This document shows positions 16,558-24,990 of a DNA stretch of 39,675 nt, one piece after another. Position numbers and translations under genes: made by a program. Positions within the stretch are counted from its first letter, which is position 1. Every line of letters begins with the position of its first letter. The DNA is taken from the NCBI GenBank assembly GCA_946623755.1, contig CAMORK010000018.1, positions 1 to 39,675 of the forward strand, given 5' to 3'. Source of the DNA: an uncultured Butyrivibrio sp. Its GTDB lineage: Bacteria > Bacillota > Clostridia > Lachnospirales > Lachnospiraceae. The notes below the pieces were generated by a model. That model was given only the letters and a program-made list of their open reading frames with translations, was not told the DNA's origin and searched no databases.

Positions 16558-19500
16558 TCATGGTTTTATAAGTCTCTCCAGAGTCTCGAACAAAACCTTC
16601 GGCTCCACGGGCTTACTAAGATGTGCATTAAGTCCTGCCTGGAGGCTCTGCTGTACATCTTCATCAAAGGCATTGGCCGTAAGAGCAATTATCGGTATGG
16701 TTGCTGAATCAGATCTGGATGCTGCCCTGATATTTCTTGTTGCAGTAAGACCATCCATCTCAGGCATTCTCATATCCATAAGAATTGCATCATAATAGCC
16801 TTCAGGCTTTGACCTATACATCTCAACAGCCTCTTTTCCGTTAACGGCATGCTCTGTCACGATCTGTCTCATGGAAAGGACCTTGATCATTATCTGGGCA
16901 TTGACTTCCATATCCTCAGCCAAAAGAATGTGCCTGCCTTCCAATTCAGCTTTGGTCTGGTTTTCCAGGCTTTCTATCTTTTTCTTTTTCAATACATTCT
17001 TAAACTCTGTCAGGAGATTTTCCGTAAACAAAGGCTTGGCAATAAAGCTGTCAACTCCTGCTGACATGGCATCATCATATATATCATCCCAGTTATAAGC
17101 CGTAAGGATAATTACGGCTGTATCTGCTCCGATCACAGAGCGGATATTTTTTGTTGTCTCAAGTCCATCCATTTCAGGCATCTGCCAGTCAACAATTATC
17201 AGGTTGTATGGTTCCTGTCTTGCCTGTGAGAGTTTTACCAGTTCAACAGCTTCGCTTCCGGACAAAACAGCCTCCGCCTCGATTCCTGCCTGGTTCATAA
17301 CGAGCTTTGCCTGATCGCATGCAAGAGGATCATCATCTATGATAAGAACCTTCATATCCTGAGGACGGATGTCCAGTTCATCATCTTCATCAGGCAGCTT
17401 TCTTTCTGAGTCCTTCAGGGTAATATTTACGGTAAAAGTAGTTCCAACATTCTTCTGGCTTTCAACACTTATCTCGCCGTTCATCATCTCGACGATCCTC
17501 TTGGTTATTGCCATGCCAAGACCGGAACTGCCGTACTTGGTTGTACTGCCTGAATTTTCCTGACTGAAAGCATCAAAAATTTTCGGAAGATATTCCTTGC
17601 TCATTCCGATTCCGGTGTCTTTTATCTTAAACTGAATTACAGACCTGTCATCAAATCCACCGGTCTTTTCAACAGCAAACTCCACGCTTCCACCCTCAGG
17701 GGTAAACTTGACGGCATTGCCGAGGATATTTATAAGCACCTGCCTGAGCTTTACGCTGTCGCCGATGTAATAGTCATTGAGATGACCATTGATATGGCAG
17801 TTATATTCAAGGCCTTTTTCCTGACACTGACCACTGAATATGACATTAATCTGCTCGATGAGTTTTGAAAATGCAAATTCCTCATTCTTGAGCACCATGC
17901 GCCCGGACTCTATTCTGGACATGTCAAGGATATCATTTATAAGGCTTAATAAGTGCTGCGCACTGCTTCCTATCTTCTCAAGATAGTCCTTTGTGGTCTC
18001 TGAAATGTCCGGCTCGTTGAGGGCAAGTGAGTCAAGACCTATTATGGCGTTCATTGGTGTCCTTATCTCATGACTCATGCTTGATAAAAAGACAGTCTTG
18101 GCTCTGCTGGCCTCTTCCGCTGTCTTAAGCGCATCGGAAAGAGCCTGATTTTTAGCCAGTGAATCTCTCATCTCTTCATCAATATCGGTGAAACCTACAC
18201 CTATTGCATTTATGGAATCTAAGTCCCTGGAAGTACCTGTGCTGGCATCAGCCATTCGGAGCATCTCATATCTCTCGATCCCGTCCTTTTTCACAAGATA
18301 TCGCAGGGCAATAAGCGCACTTTTCCTTAATCCCTCTCTGATATTCTCAGGCTTTATGAATTCAAGGAACTGATCCCTGTAGTCTTCTGCCACATAGTTA
18401 TTTGCGTATTCAGTAAAGCCCTCCGAAAAGGCGAAGGAATCATCCTTGTTTATATTGTCATGTTCATCATCATTACTAAAGCATGTAGCCTTGTCCTTAT
18501 TTAAGTTGACGTAGTACACGCTCCTGTAATCAGAGGCAAGAGCATTGATCATTCTGTCAAGCCTTGCTCTTTGCTTTTCCTGTTCAATAAGCTGATCCTG
18601 CAGGGCAATCCGCTCTTCTAGTTCCTGCTGCATGACTTCCGATGTCTCTTTTTCCATTGCAAGCTTGGTGGCCTTTCTTGTCTGAACCAGCATCACGGAA
18701 AATACGCCAACAAGAACACAAGTTGTAATAATGGCCATAACAAGACTCTTTAAGATAATACCCTCTGAAATCTCATCAATCTGTTGTCCGATAACACTCT
18801 CCCTTATAAGATAGGTGAGCATCCAGTCAGTCCTGTGCACAGGCACGTAGTAGAGGGTTTCCTTGATGTTGTTATAGGTAAAAGAAACTACTCCTGTCTG
18901 ACCGTTTTCAAAATCATTCTTGACATCTTCTGCGTTATAACCATCCTCAAAATCAGCATTGTCAAGAGCTGACAGAAGGTTATCCTCACGTGCAAGTCCT
19001 CCCAGGACCATATTTGTCACCGAGTATCCGTCGTAAGTATAGATATTGCAGAATGTAGCATTATTAGAGCCTGACTCAAAGGAAAGACTCTCAAGCATCT
19101 GCTCCATATCAATCTCCATAAAACATACCACAAGATAGTGCCCCTCATAGGGCAGACGGTCAGTGGGAACTGCAATAACAACTTTGGTATTATCTCCGTT
19201 TTCATCCTTTAATGAAATCTCCGGCCCTGTGATCGATCCATAATCAAACCGATACTGATCAATATCGGTCCTTGTTCCTCTTGATGTATAGATAAGTCCT
19301 GTTTCATCCACAAAGGCAAACTTCTCAAGACCGTAGAGCTGCTTCATCCTGAGCTGATAGGCCTGAAGGCTCTCGGTATCGGCAAGATCTTCAGGTGTTA
19401 TAAGACCAATAGCAACATCAAGGTCACTTATATAATCATTTAAGGTGGAAGCCATAACCTGCTCACGCCTGCCTGCAAGTTCTTCAAGATACAAAAGACT

Positions 19501-19638
19501 TACGTTGCGCACAGCCTTTTCAGTTCCCTGACTTGCACTTCGGCCGGTCCATATGGTTCCGATGATCAGAATGGCTACAACTGTGATGCTTCCTATTATT
19601 GCCAAAGACATTATCTTTCTGATATTTATACCTTTCAT
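16558..19638 (-). CDS. hybrid sensor histidine kinase with two receiver domains
   Basis: 1026 residues. Domains in order: membrane helix (about 10-30); extracellular sensor (about 35-285, dCache-like, with FAFVDETGLIYTS); second helix (about 294-318); coiled coil (325-362); PAS-like region (about 365-490); HisKA with His523 in FLSSMSHEIRTPMNA; HATPase with N641 (NAVKFTPEGG), DTGIGM and the GSSGLGMAI lid; first receiver with Asp817 (VDWQMPEMDG); second receiver with Asp955 (MDMRMPEMDG). Both receivers keep the acidic pocket and the Lys (AKP, SKP). There is no output DNA-binding or Hpt domain, so signal should pass to a separate partner, which is not adjacent. GGAGG precedes the ATG. Ligand unknown. 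Confidence 0.93.
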   Translation of the reverse strand: MKGINIRKIMSLAIIGSITVVAILIIGTIWTGRSASQGTEKAVRNVSLLYLEELAGRREQVMASTLNDYISDLDVAIGLITPEDLADTESLQAYQLRMKQLYGLEKFAFVDETGLIYTSRGTRTDIDQYRFDYGSITGPEISLKDENGDNTKVVIAVPTDRLPYEGHYLVVCFMEIDMEQMLESLSFESGSNNATFCNIYTYDGYSVTNMVLGGLAREDNLLSALDNADFEDGYNAEDVKNDFENGQTGVVSFTYNNIKETLYYVPVHRTDWMLTYLIRESVIGQQIDEISEGIILKSLVMAIITTCVLVGVFSVMLVQTRKATKLAMEKETSEVMQQELEERIALQDQLIEQEKQRARLDRMINALASDYRSVYYVNLNKDKATCFSNDDEHDNINKDDSFAFSEGFTEYANNYVAEDYRDQFLEFIKPENIREGLRKSALIALRYLVKKDGIERYEMLRMADASTGTSRDLDSINAIGVGFTDIDEEMRDSLAKNQALSDALKTAEEASRAKTVFLSSMSHEIRTPMNAIIGLDSLALNEPDISETTKDYLEKIGSSAQHLLSLINDILDMSRIESGRMVLKNEEFAFSKLIEQINVIFSGQCQEKGLEYNCHINGHLNDYYIGDSVKLRQVLINILGNAVKFTPEGGSVEFAVEKTGGFDDRSVIQFKIKDTGIGMSKEYLPKIFDAFSQENSGSTTKYGSSGLGMAITKRIVEMMNGEISVESQKNVGTTFTVNITLKDSERKLPDEDDELDIRPQDMKVLIIDDDPLACDQAKLVMNQAGIEAEAVLSGSEAVELVKLSQARQEPYNLIIVDWQMPEMDGLETTKNIRSVIGADTAVIILTAYNWDDIYDDAMSAGVDSFIAKPLFTENLLTEFKNVLKKKKIESLENQTKAELEGRHILLAEDMEVNAQIMIKVLSMRQIVTEHAVNGKEAVEMYRSKPEGYYDAILMDMRMPEMDGLTATRNIRAASRSDSATIPIIALTANAFDEDVQQSLQAGLNAHLSKPVEPKVLFETLERLIKP

Positions 19639-19737
19639 ATAGTGCCTCCGGTTGACTTGTGGTTTGTTTTTCTCGAAATACTCCTATTTATATCTTATCA
19701 TTTTAATAATGCAAATATTATGAAATTTTAGTAAATG

Positions 19738-19818
19738 TTAGAGCATAATATTCTTATCAAGTCCTTCTACAGCCTTGACCCTTGATGAGACCTCCTCTGC
19801 TGATGAAAGCCTGAGAAG
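19738..19818 (-). other. short coding-like remnant in the gap upstream of the hybrid kinase
   Basis: The 288-base gap between the kinase gene and the 36-aa gene holds the lacZ-unit terminator and this open stretch. On the minus strand it reads 26 codons to a TAA (ending KAVEGLDKNIML), with a protein-like composition. A TGA lies directly in front of it and there is no start codon, so it cannot be a gene as it stands. It may be the tail of a lost gene, or chance. Confidence 0.2.
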
Positions 19819-19844
19819 TCACTACCCGGAGTCAACGAAAACAA

Positions 19845-19878
19845 AAATGGTCTCCCGGCTTAAGCCAAGAGACCATTT
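19845..19878 (-). terminator. Rho-independent terminator of the lacZ unit
   Basis: A 15-bp stem (AAATGGTCTC extended by TTGGC, pairing with GCCGG and GAGACCATTT through two wobble pairs) with a TTAA loop, followed by TTGTTTT on the minus strand. It lies about 50 bases behind the 36-aa membrane peptide gene, placing that gene inside the lacZ unit. Confidence 0.9.
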
Positions 19879-19926
19879 CTTCTCATTTTATCAAGAGACA
19901 TACTATGTAGAAGGTAAGAAACTTTC

Positions 19927-20037
19927 TTATTTTTTCTCGATGGTCAGATTGATACAAACCTGCAGCAATCCCACAATTGATATCGCAAGCCCAACTACAA
20001 CCAAGCTAAGATTTACAACTCTGACCTCATAAGTCAT
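19927..20037 (-). CDS. 36-residue single-helix membrane peptide at the end of the lacZ unit
   Basis: The gene encodes 36 residues: a short polar start (MTYEVRVVN), one hydrophobic helix (about residues 9-28, SLVVVGLAISIVGLLQ) and a short tail ending TIEKK. A perfect GGAGG directly follows the lacZ stop codon and lies nine bases before the ATG. The stop is followed by the strong terminator of the unit. This placement, between a stop codon and a terminator with an ideal binding site, argues for a real gene. No family is recognised. Its position suggests a link to the transporter or to membrane localisation, but that is inference. Confidence 0.75.
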   Translation of the reverse strand: MTYEVRVVNLSLVVVGLAISIVGLLQVCINLTIEKK

Positions 20038-20051
20038 TAAGTAAATCCTCC

Positions 20052-23000
20052 TTATATTCCTTTAAAGAAGAACTCGAAATTATACTTTCCCTCCTTTGGT
20101 AACAGGTATTCAGGATGAGGTCTTGATCCCCAGCTATCATCGCCTGCGATACCCATCTGCCCCATTGACGCTCTTACGTAGGTGTAGTGAACCTGTGGAA
20201 GCTCAAACGGATGAGATGCATTCTCCATCTCGTGAGGAGAATATGGCAGTGCACTGAAGTAGAAAGGCTTTCCGAAGAACATCATTCCTCTGCCTCTCTT
20301 ATCGGTCACCTTTGCGTATCTGACATCGCACTTGTTACCGCACTCCTGAGGGACAAGGTATTTGGCTACATTGTCTTTAACTTCATTCTTGTATATGCCA
20401 AGCTTTCCTCCGCGCTTTCTGTCTGAATATGTCTCATCAGGTCCAAGACCGTACCAGGTCAGCTGATCGTAATCGGCACTTAACTTAAACATCATACCAA
20501 ACTCAGGTGCATCTCCAAGCTCTTTTACAAGATCCATCTCCATAGCGCATCTTATGGTTCCGTCTCCAAATACTTCATAAGTCACATAGCACTCTGAACG
20601 AGGTGTTGTGGGCATGAAGTACTTGTACCTGATGCTGATGGAGTTTGGTCCCGGTACCACATCAGGCATCTTCATATCCGCCATGGAATAGCCCTTAAGT
20701 GTGGAGTACATGCTGGCTATCTTCCACTGGGCATAAGTATTTGTCATAGTATAGCCGTTGTCATTGTCAACTGGTGCTCTCCAGAAGTTTGGAGCAGGGG
20801 CCTTCTCTATCATCTCCTTGCCGCCATATACATAGGAAACCAGTGCAGCTGACGGATATGTGAAAAGAGCTGAGAAGTCATCACCATATATTCCAAGGTT
20901 ATTATTTCCAAGAACCACCTTAAGAGGCTGAGCACATTTATACTCACTAAAGTACTGTCCAACGGTAGTCTGCCCGAAGGCAACCTCATGTCCCTTCTTT
21001 GCCCATAGTGTATCTTCCTTCAGAACAAAAGAAACTGTCAGAGTAAACTCAACGTCTCTTCCTGAAACAGACTCAGCTTTCTCATAATCTGAAATCATGT
21101 TCAGGATTTCCAGCGGCACGTTAAAGCTTTTTGAAGAAAGAGGCTTAACACTTATGTCCACAGGCTGCTGAGCAATCTCTTTTCCGTTTACACAGAGAAT
21201 GATCCGGGCGTCAAAGGTATCTGTATTGACAAAGAGGTTCTTGTTTATTACCTTGAACTTCTTGCCGCTCTTGTCAAACTCTGCAGTGATATTCTGGTAA
21301 TTGAACTTAACCTCCTGCATCTTGGGAGAAGGAGTTCTGTCACCGTAAGCAATTCCGTTTCCGGAGAAGTTCCCGTCATTTGGTCTGTCGCCAAAGTCTC
21401 CGCCGTAAGCTTCAAACTCTTTTCCGTATCTGTCCTTCTTGGTTATGGACTGATCAATATAATCCCAGATAAAACCACCCTGATATCTTGGCTCAGTATC
21501 TGTCAGGTCAGTATAATAGTGCATTCCTCCGCAGGAATTACCCATAGCATGTGTATACTCACAGCAGATGAACGGTTTGTCCTTATTCTTATCGAGGAAC
21601 GCCTTAATATCCGCAGCGTGTGGATACATCTGGCTCTCCATGTCAGAGGTCTCATTGTAGGTCCTGTCGTGGAAGATGCCTTCGTAGTGAACAAGCCTTG
21701 TGTCATCAAGCTTTTTGAAAAGAGCTGACATCTTACTTATGACTTTTCCGCCGTGAGCCTCATTGCCGCAGGACCAGATAAGAATTGACGGGTGGTTTTT
21801 GTCTCTCTGGTAGCAGGAATTAACCCTGTCAAGCAGAAGGTCTTCCCATATCTCATTATCTCCCGGAACCACATATTCCTTTGGCTGAGCACCTCTCTCG
21901 AAAGGCTCCCAGGTTCCGTGAGTCTCCATGTTATTCTCAGCTATCAGATAGAGTCCGTATTTGTCGCAGAGCTCATAAAGGGCTGAGTCATCGGGATAAT
22001 GACTGGTCCTTATGGCGTTGATATTGTTCCTCTTCATGGTGGTGAGGTCAGTTATAAGCTCATCCCTGCTTGGAACACGGCCGTTTCTGTTGCTGAACTC
22101 ATGCCTGTTGACGCCCTTAAATACAATGCGCTTACCGTTAAGCATCATCAGACCATCCTTCATCTCGAAGCGCCTGAAGCCCACGTACTGTCTGATAACC
22201 TCAGATACCTTACCCTTAGCATCTTTAACAGTAATGAGAAGTTCGTAGAGATTGGGTTCTTCTGCGCTCCAAAGGGCAGGCTTGTCAACATGCACCTTGC
22301 CTGTACTCTCTCCCGAATCAGAAAGAGGCACGGCTCCTCCTGTTACCTTTTCACCATTTCTTGTAAGAAGCAGTTCCATAGATCCGCTTCCCTGTGTCAG
22401 AGCCTTAAACTCGAGATCTGCACTCTTTAAATCAGATACGACATCAGTTTTAACAGAGATATCAAGGACATGGGTCTTTGGTACGCTGTAAAGATATACA
22501 GACCTGAAAATACCGGAGAACCTGAAGAAGTCCTGGTCTTCGCACCAACTTCCGGCTGTCCATTTAAATACTCTTACGCAGAGCTTGTTCATGCCTTCTG
22601 TTAGAAAATCTGTCAGGTCAAATTCTGCAGGATCAAAGGTGTTCTCTGAATATCCAACGAACTTTCCATTAAGCCAGAGCGCAAATCCGCTCTCAACGCC
22701 CTGGAAGGAAATGCAAACCTTATCCTGCTTAAATCCTTCGGGCAGGGAAAAGAGCTTGACATAATCCGCAACCGGATTGAACTCCTGCGGAATCTCCGGA
22801 GGAGTCAGTCTTTCTCTTCCATCCCAGGGATACTGAACATTTACGTACTGAGGCTTATCGTAGCCCTCCATCTGAATGTGGGCAGGAACACGGATCCTGT
22901 CCCAGGGCGCTGTATCAAAATCCGTATCCCAGAAGCCCTCCGGTGCATCTTTTATATTCTTGGCATAATGAAAATGCCATACCCCATCAAGGCAAAGCCT

Positions 23001-23126
23001 TAAGCTGCTCTCCCCACTCATAAGTTCTTCCGCAGACTTATAAGCCACATGATCTGAGTGGGCAGGAAGCCTGTTTACAGCAAATACTTTTGGGTCTTTT
23101 ACATACTCATAATTAAACTCTTTCAT
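20052..23126 (-). CDS. lacZ: beta-galactosidase, GH2 (LacZ type, long form)
   Basis: Hydrolyses terminal beta-D-galactosides in the cytoplasm (no signal peptide). The 1024 residues equal the E. coli LacZ layout: sugar-binding domain (about 45-215), immunoglobulin-like domain, TIM barrel (about 320-610), and the C-terminal beta-galactosidase small-chain domain (about 740-1020). The acid/base Glu456 is in WSCGNEAHGG and the nucleophile Glu523 in CCEYTHAMGNS; both are intact. RTSHYPDD and GGFIWDYIDQ are family signatures. It lies 18 bases behind the second permease, so lactose or galacto-oligosaccharides imported by this ABC system are the probable substrates. The exact sugar is inferred. Confidence 0.96.
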   Translation of the reverse strand: MKEFNYEYVKDPKVFAVNRLPAHSDHVAYKSAEELMSGESSLRLCLDGVWHFHYAKNIKDAPEGFWDTDFDTAPWDRIRVPAHIQMEGYDKPQYVNVQYPWDGRERLTPPEIPQEFNPVADYVKLFSLPEGFKQDKVCISFQGVESGFALWLNGKFVGYSENTFDPAEFDLTDFLTEGMNKLCVRVFKWTAGSWCEDQDFFRFSGIFRSVYLYSVPKTHVLDISVKTDVVSDLKSADLEFKALTQGSGSMELLLTRNGEKVTGGAVPLSDSGESTGKVHVDKPALWSAEEPNLYELLITVKDAKGKVSEVIRQYVGFRRFEMKDGLMMLNGKRIVFKGVNRHEFSNRNGRVPSRDELITDLTTMKRNNINAIRTSHYPDDSALYELCDKYGLYLIAENNMETHGTWEPFERGAQPKEYVVPGDNEIWEDLLLDRVNSCYQRDKNHPSILIWSCGNEAHGGKVISKMSALFKKLDDTRLVHYEGIFHDRTYNETSDMESQMYPHAADIKAFLDKNKDKPFICCEYTHAMGNSCGGMHYYTDLTDTEPRYQGGFIWDYIDQSITKKDRYGKEFEAYGGDFGDRPNDGNFSGNGIAYGDRTPSPKMQEVKFNYQNITAEFDKSGKKFKVINKNLFVNTDTFDARIILCVNGKEIAQQPVDISVKPLSSKSFNVPLEILNMISDYEKAESVSGRDVEFTLTVSFVLKEDTLWAKKGHEVAFGQTTVGQYFSEYKCAQPLKVVLGNNNLGIYGDDFSALFTYPSAALVSYVYGGKEMIEKAPAPNFWRAPVDNDNGYTMTNTYAQWKIASMYSTLKGYSMADMKMPDVVPGPNSISIRYKYFMPTTPRSECYVTYEVFGDGTIRCAMEMDLVKELGDAPEFGMMFKLSADYDQLTWYGLGPDETYSDRKRGGKLGIYKNEVKDNVAKYLVPQECGNKCDVRYAKVTDKRGRGMMFFGKPFYFSALPYSPHEMENASHPFELPQVHYTYVRASMGQMGIAGDDSWGSRPHPEYLLPKEGKYNFEFFFKGI

Positions 23127-23144
23127 AATATTCCTCTCACCCTG

Positions 23145-23966
23145 TTATTTTACAGAACCTGTAATACCTTCTGTAAACTGTTTTTGTAATACAAAGAATA
23201 CGATCATGGTAGGAAGTGAACAGAACAAAACTCCCATCATCAGCATGCCATAGTCAATGGTATAACCACCAGCCAGATTTGCAATCAGCATCGGCATTGT
23301 CTGGGCCCTGTTATCTGTCATTACGACTCTTGGCCACAGATACGCATTCCAGGCATTCATGAAGGTGATAACCGCAGCAGCTGCATAGGTTGACTTCATG
23401 ACAGGCATATACATACGGAAGAATATTGCGAACTCGGAAAGTCCGTCTATTCTCGCAGCCTCCATGATGTCCGGCGGAAAGTTTCTTGAGTTCTGTCTGA
23501 ACATCATGATCATAAATGGTGTTGAAATAGCAGGAAGTGCAAAGCCCCAAACAGTATTGAGGAGCTTAAACTTACTCATCATGGTGAACAGAGGAATCAT
23601 TGTTGCGACTCCCGGTATCATCATGGCCATAAGCAGAATACCAAAGAGAATGTCTTTTGCCTTGTCATGATAAAGCTCAAAGCCATAGCCTGCAAGGGAG
23701 CAGACAAAAATACACAATATAGTCTGTACAGTTGCATAGAGTACTGAGTTTCCAAAGGACTTCCAGAGGTTTGAACTGTTAACCAGATTTGTAAAGTTCT
23801 CTACCATGTAATTGCCAAACCATATCTTACCCCTTGAAACGTCAACGGTCTGGTTTGTGGCAGCTGTGATCATCCAGTAAAGCGGAAACACAGAGATGAT
23901 CGAAACAATTATCAGAAATATATATGTAGGTATGAGTCTTTTTTGAATAGCACTTTTATTTTTCAT
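23145..23966 (-). CDS. carbohydrate ABC transporter permease (MalG-like)
   Basis: Six membrane helices; the EAA loop is EAARIDGLSEFAIFFRMYMPVMKS broken around the conserved Gly, about 80 residues from the C-terminus. This is the second of two permeases of a CUT1-type importer. The start is ambiguous: the ATG at 23966 overlaps the stop region of the first permease gene (TGAGATG). GTG codons at 23975 and 23984 in the same frame are possible and would add 3 to 6 residues. No ATP-binding subunit is encoded nearby; CUT1 systems often share a MsmK-type ATPase encoded elsewhere. Confidence 0.92.
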   Translation of the reverse strand: MKNKSAIQKRLIPTYIFLIIVSIISVFPLYWMITAATNQTVDVSRGKIWFGNYMVENFTNLVNSSNLWKSFGNSVLYATVQTILCIFVCSLAGYGFELYHDKAKDILFGILLMAMMIPGVATMIPLFTMMSKFKLLNTVWGFALPAISTPFMIMMFRQNSRNFPPDIMEAARIDGLSEFAIFFRMYMPVMKSTYAAAAVITFMNAWNAYLWPRVVMTDNRAQTMPMLIANLAGGYTIDYGMLMMGVLFCSLPTMIVFFVLQKQFTEGITGSVK

Positions 23967-23967
23967 C

Positions 23968-24867
23968 TCAGTCACGTGTATCACCTACTTTCAGATTGAT
24001 AGCTGCAAGGATTGCCACAAGTATAAGTACAAAGAATGACATTGCAGATGCGTAACCAAAGTTGGCAACGCCCTGACCAAAGGAATTATTGTAAATGTAA
24101 TGAGACATTGTAATTGTCGTATTGGCCGGTCCGCCGTTTGTAAGGTTTACTGACTCATCAAAGAGCTGCAGTGTACCGTTGATTGACATGATAAAGGTCA
24201 TGATGATGACCGGCTTAAGAAGCGGAACAGTCATATACCAGAAAGTCTTCCAGGCATTTGCCCCGTCGATCTTGGCTGCCTCATACACTGAATATTCGAT
24301 GTTTTGAAGTCCGGCAAGATAAAATACCATGTTATATCCGGTCCAGCGCCAGATCAGCGCTATGATGATAACGAATCTCGCCGTGTTTGTCTGGCCGAGC
24401 CAGTTTATGTTTTCGCTGATAATATGCATCTTGGTAAGGATCATATTAACCAGTCCCTGAGTTGCAAATATGGACTTGAAAATAAGTGAATATGAAACCA
24501 GGGATACTGCACAGGGAAGAAATACACAGGTACGGAAAAGACCTCTGAACTTAAGATCCTTGTTATTAAGGAGCTGTGCAAGAAGTATCGCAAGTATAAG
24601 CATTATTGGTACCTGAATGATCAGATACAAAAATGTATTACCCACGGATTTCATAAACATCTTGTCCTGGAACATTCTTATGTAGTTATAATTCCAGGGA
24701 TCAGCCCATTTAAAGTTCTTGCCTGTACCCGTCTTGAATGAAGTAATAAGAGCCTGTACCATTGGATAAAAGCTCATTACAACGATCATGGCTGTTGCAA
24801 GAATAAGGAACATCCAGCCCGCTGCTCTCTGCTTGGCAACAAGACCCATTTTCTTTTTCTTTTCCAT
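23968..24867 (-). CDS. carbohydrate ABC transporter permease (MalF-like)
   Basis: The 299-residue protein has a basic N-terminus (MEKKKKMG) and six hydrophobic segments. The EAA motif is EAAKIDGANAWKTFWYMTVP about 200 residues in. First permease of the CUT1-type importer, pairing with the next gene. GAGGAG precedes the ATG. It is separated from the binding-protein gene by a strong hairpin, which should lower its expression relative to the binding protein, a usual arrangement for such systems. Confidence 0.93.
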   Translation of the reverse strand: MEKKKKMGLVAKQRAAGWMFLILATAMIVVMSFYPMVQALITSFKTGTGKNFKWADPWNYNYIRMFQDKMFMKSVGNTFLYLIIQVPIMLILAILLAQLLNNKDLKFRGLFRTCVFLPCAVSLVSYSLIFKSIFATQGLVNMILTKMHIISENINWLGQTNTARFVIIIALIWRWTGYNMVFYLAGLQNIEYSVYEAAKIDGANAWKTFWYMTVPLLKPVIIMTFIMSINGTLQLFDESVNLTNGGPANTTITMSHYIYNNSFGQGVANFGYASAMSFFVLILVAILAAINLKVGDTRD

Positions 24868-24911
24868 CGCTGTTCTCCTCTTTACAAAAAATACCTTTTC
24901 CTCTTAAAGAT

Positions 24912-24940
24912 ACGGGGAACCGGAACATCCGGTTCCCCGT
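24912..24940 (-). terminator. strong hairpin between binding protein and permease genes
   Basis: A perfect 13-bp stem (ACGGGGAACCGGA) with a 3-base loop, but only a weak T-stretch after it (ATCTTTAAG). This fits a leaky terminator or mRNA-stabilising element that lets the binding protein be made in excess over the permeases and lacZ. Confidence 0.75.
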
Positions 24941-24990
24941 TGTATAATAATATAGTTTTTCACTAGGTTCGATAGAACCTCACCAAGTGC

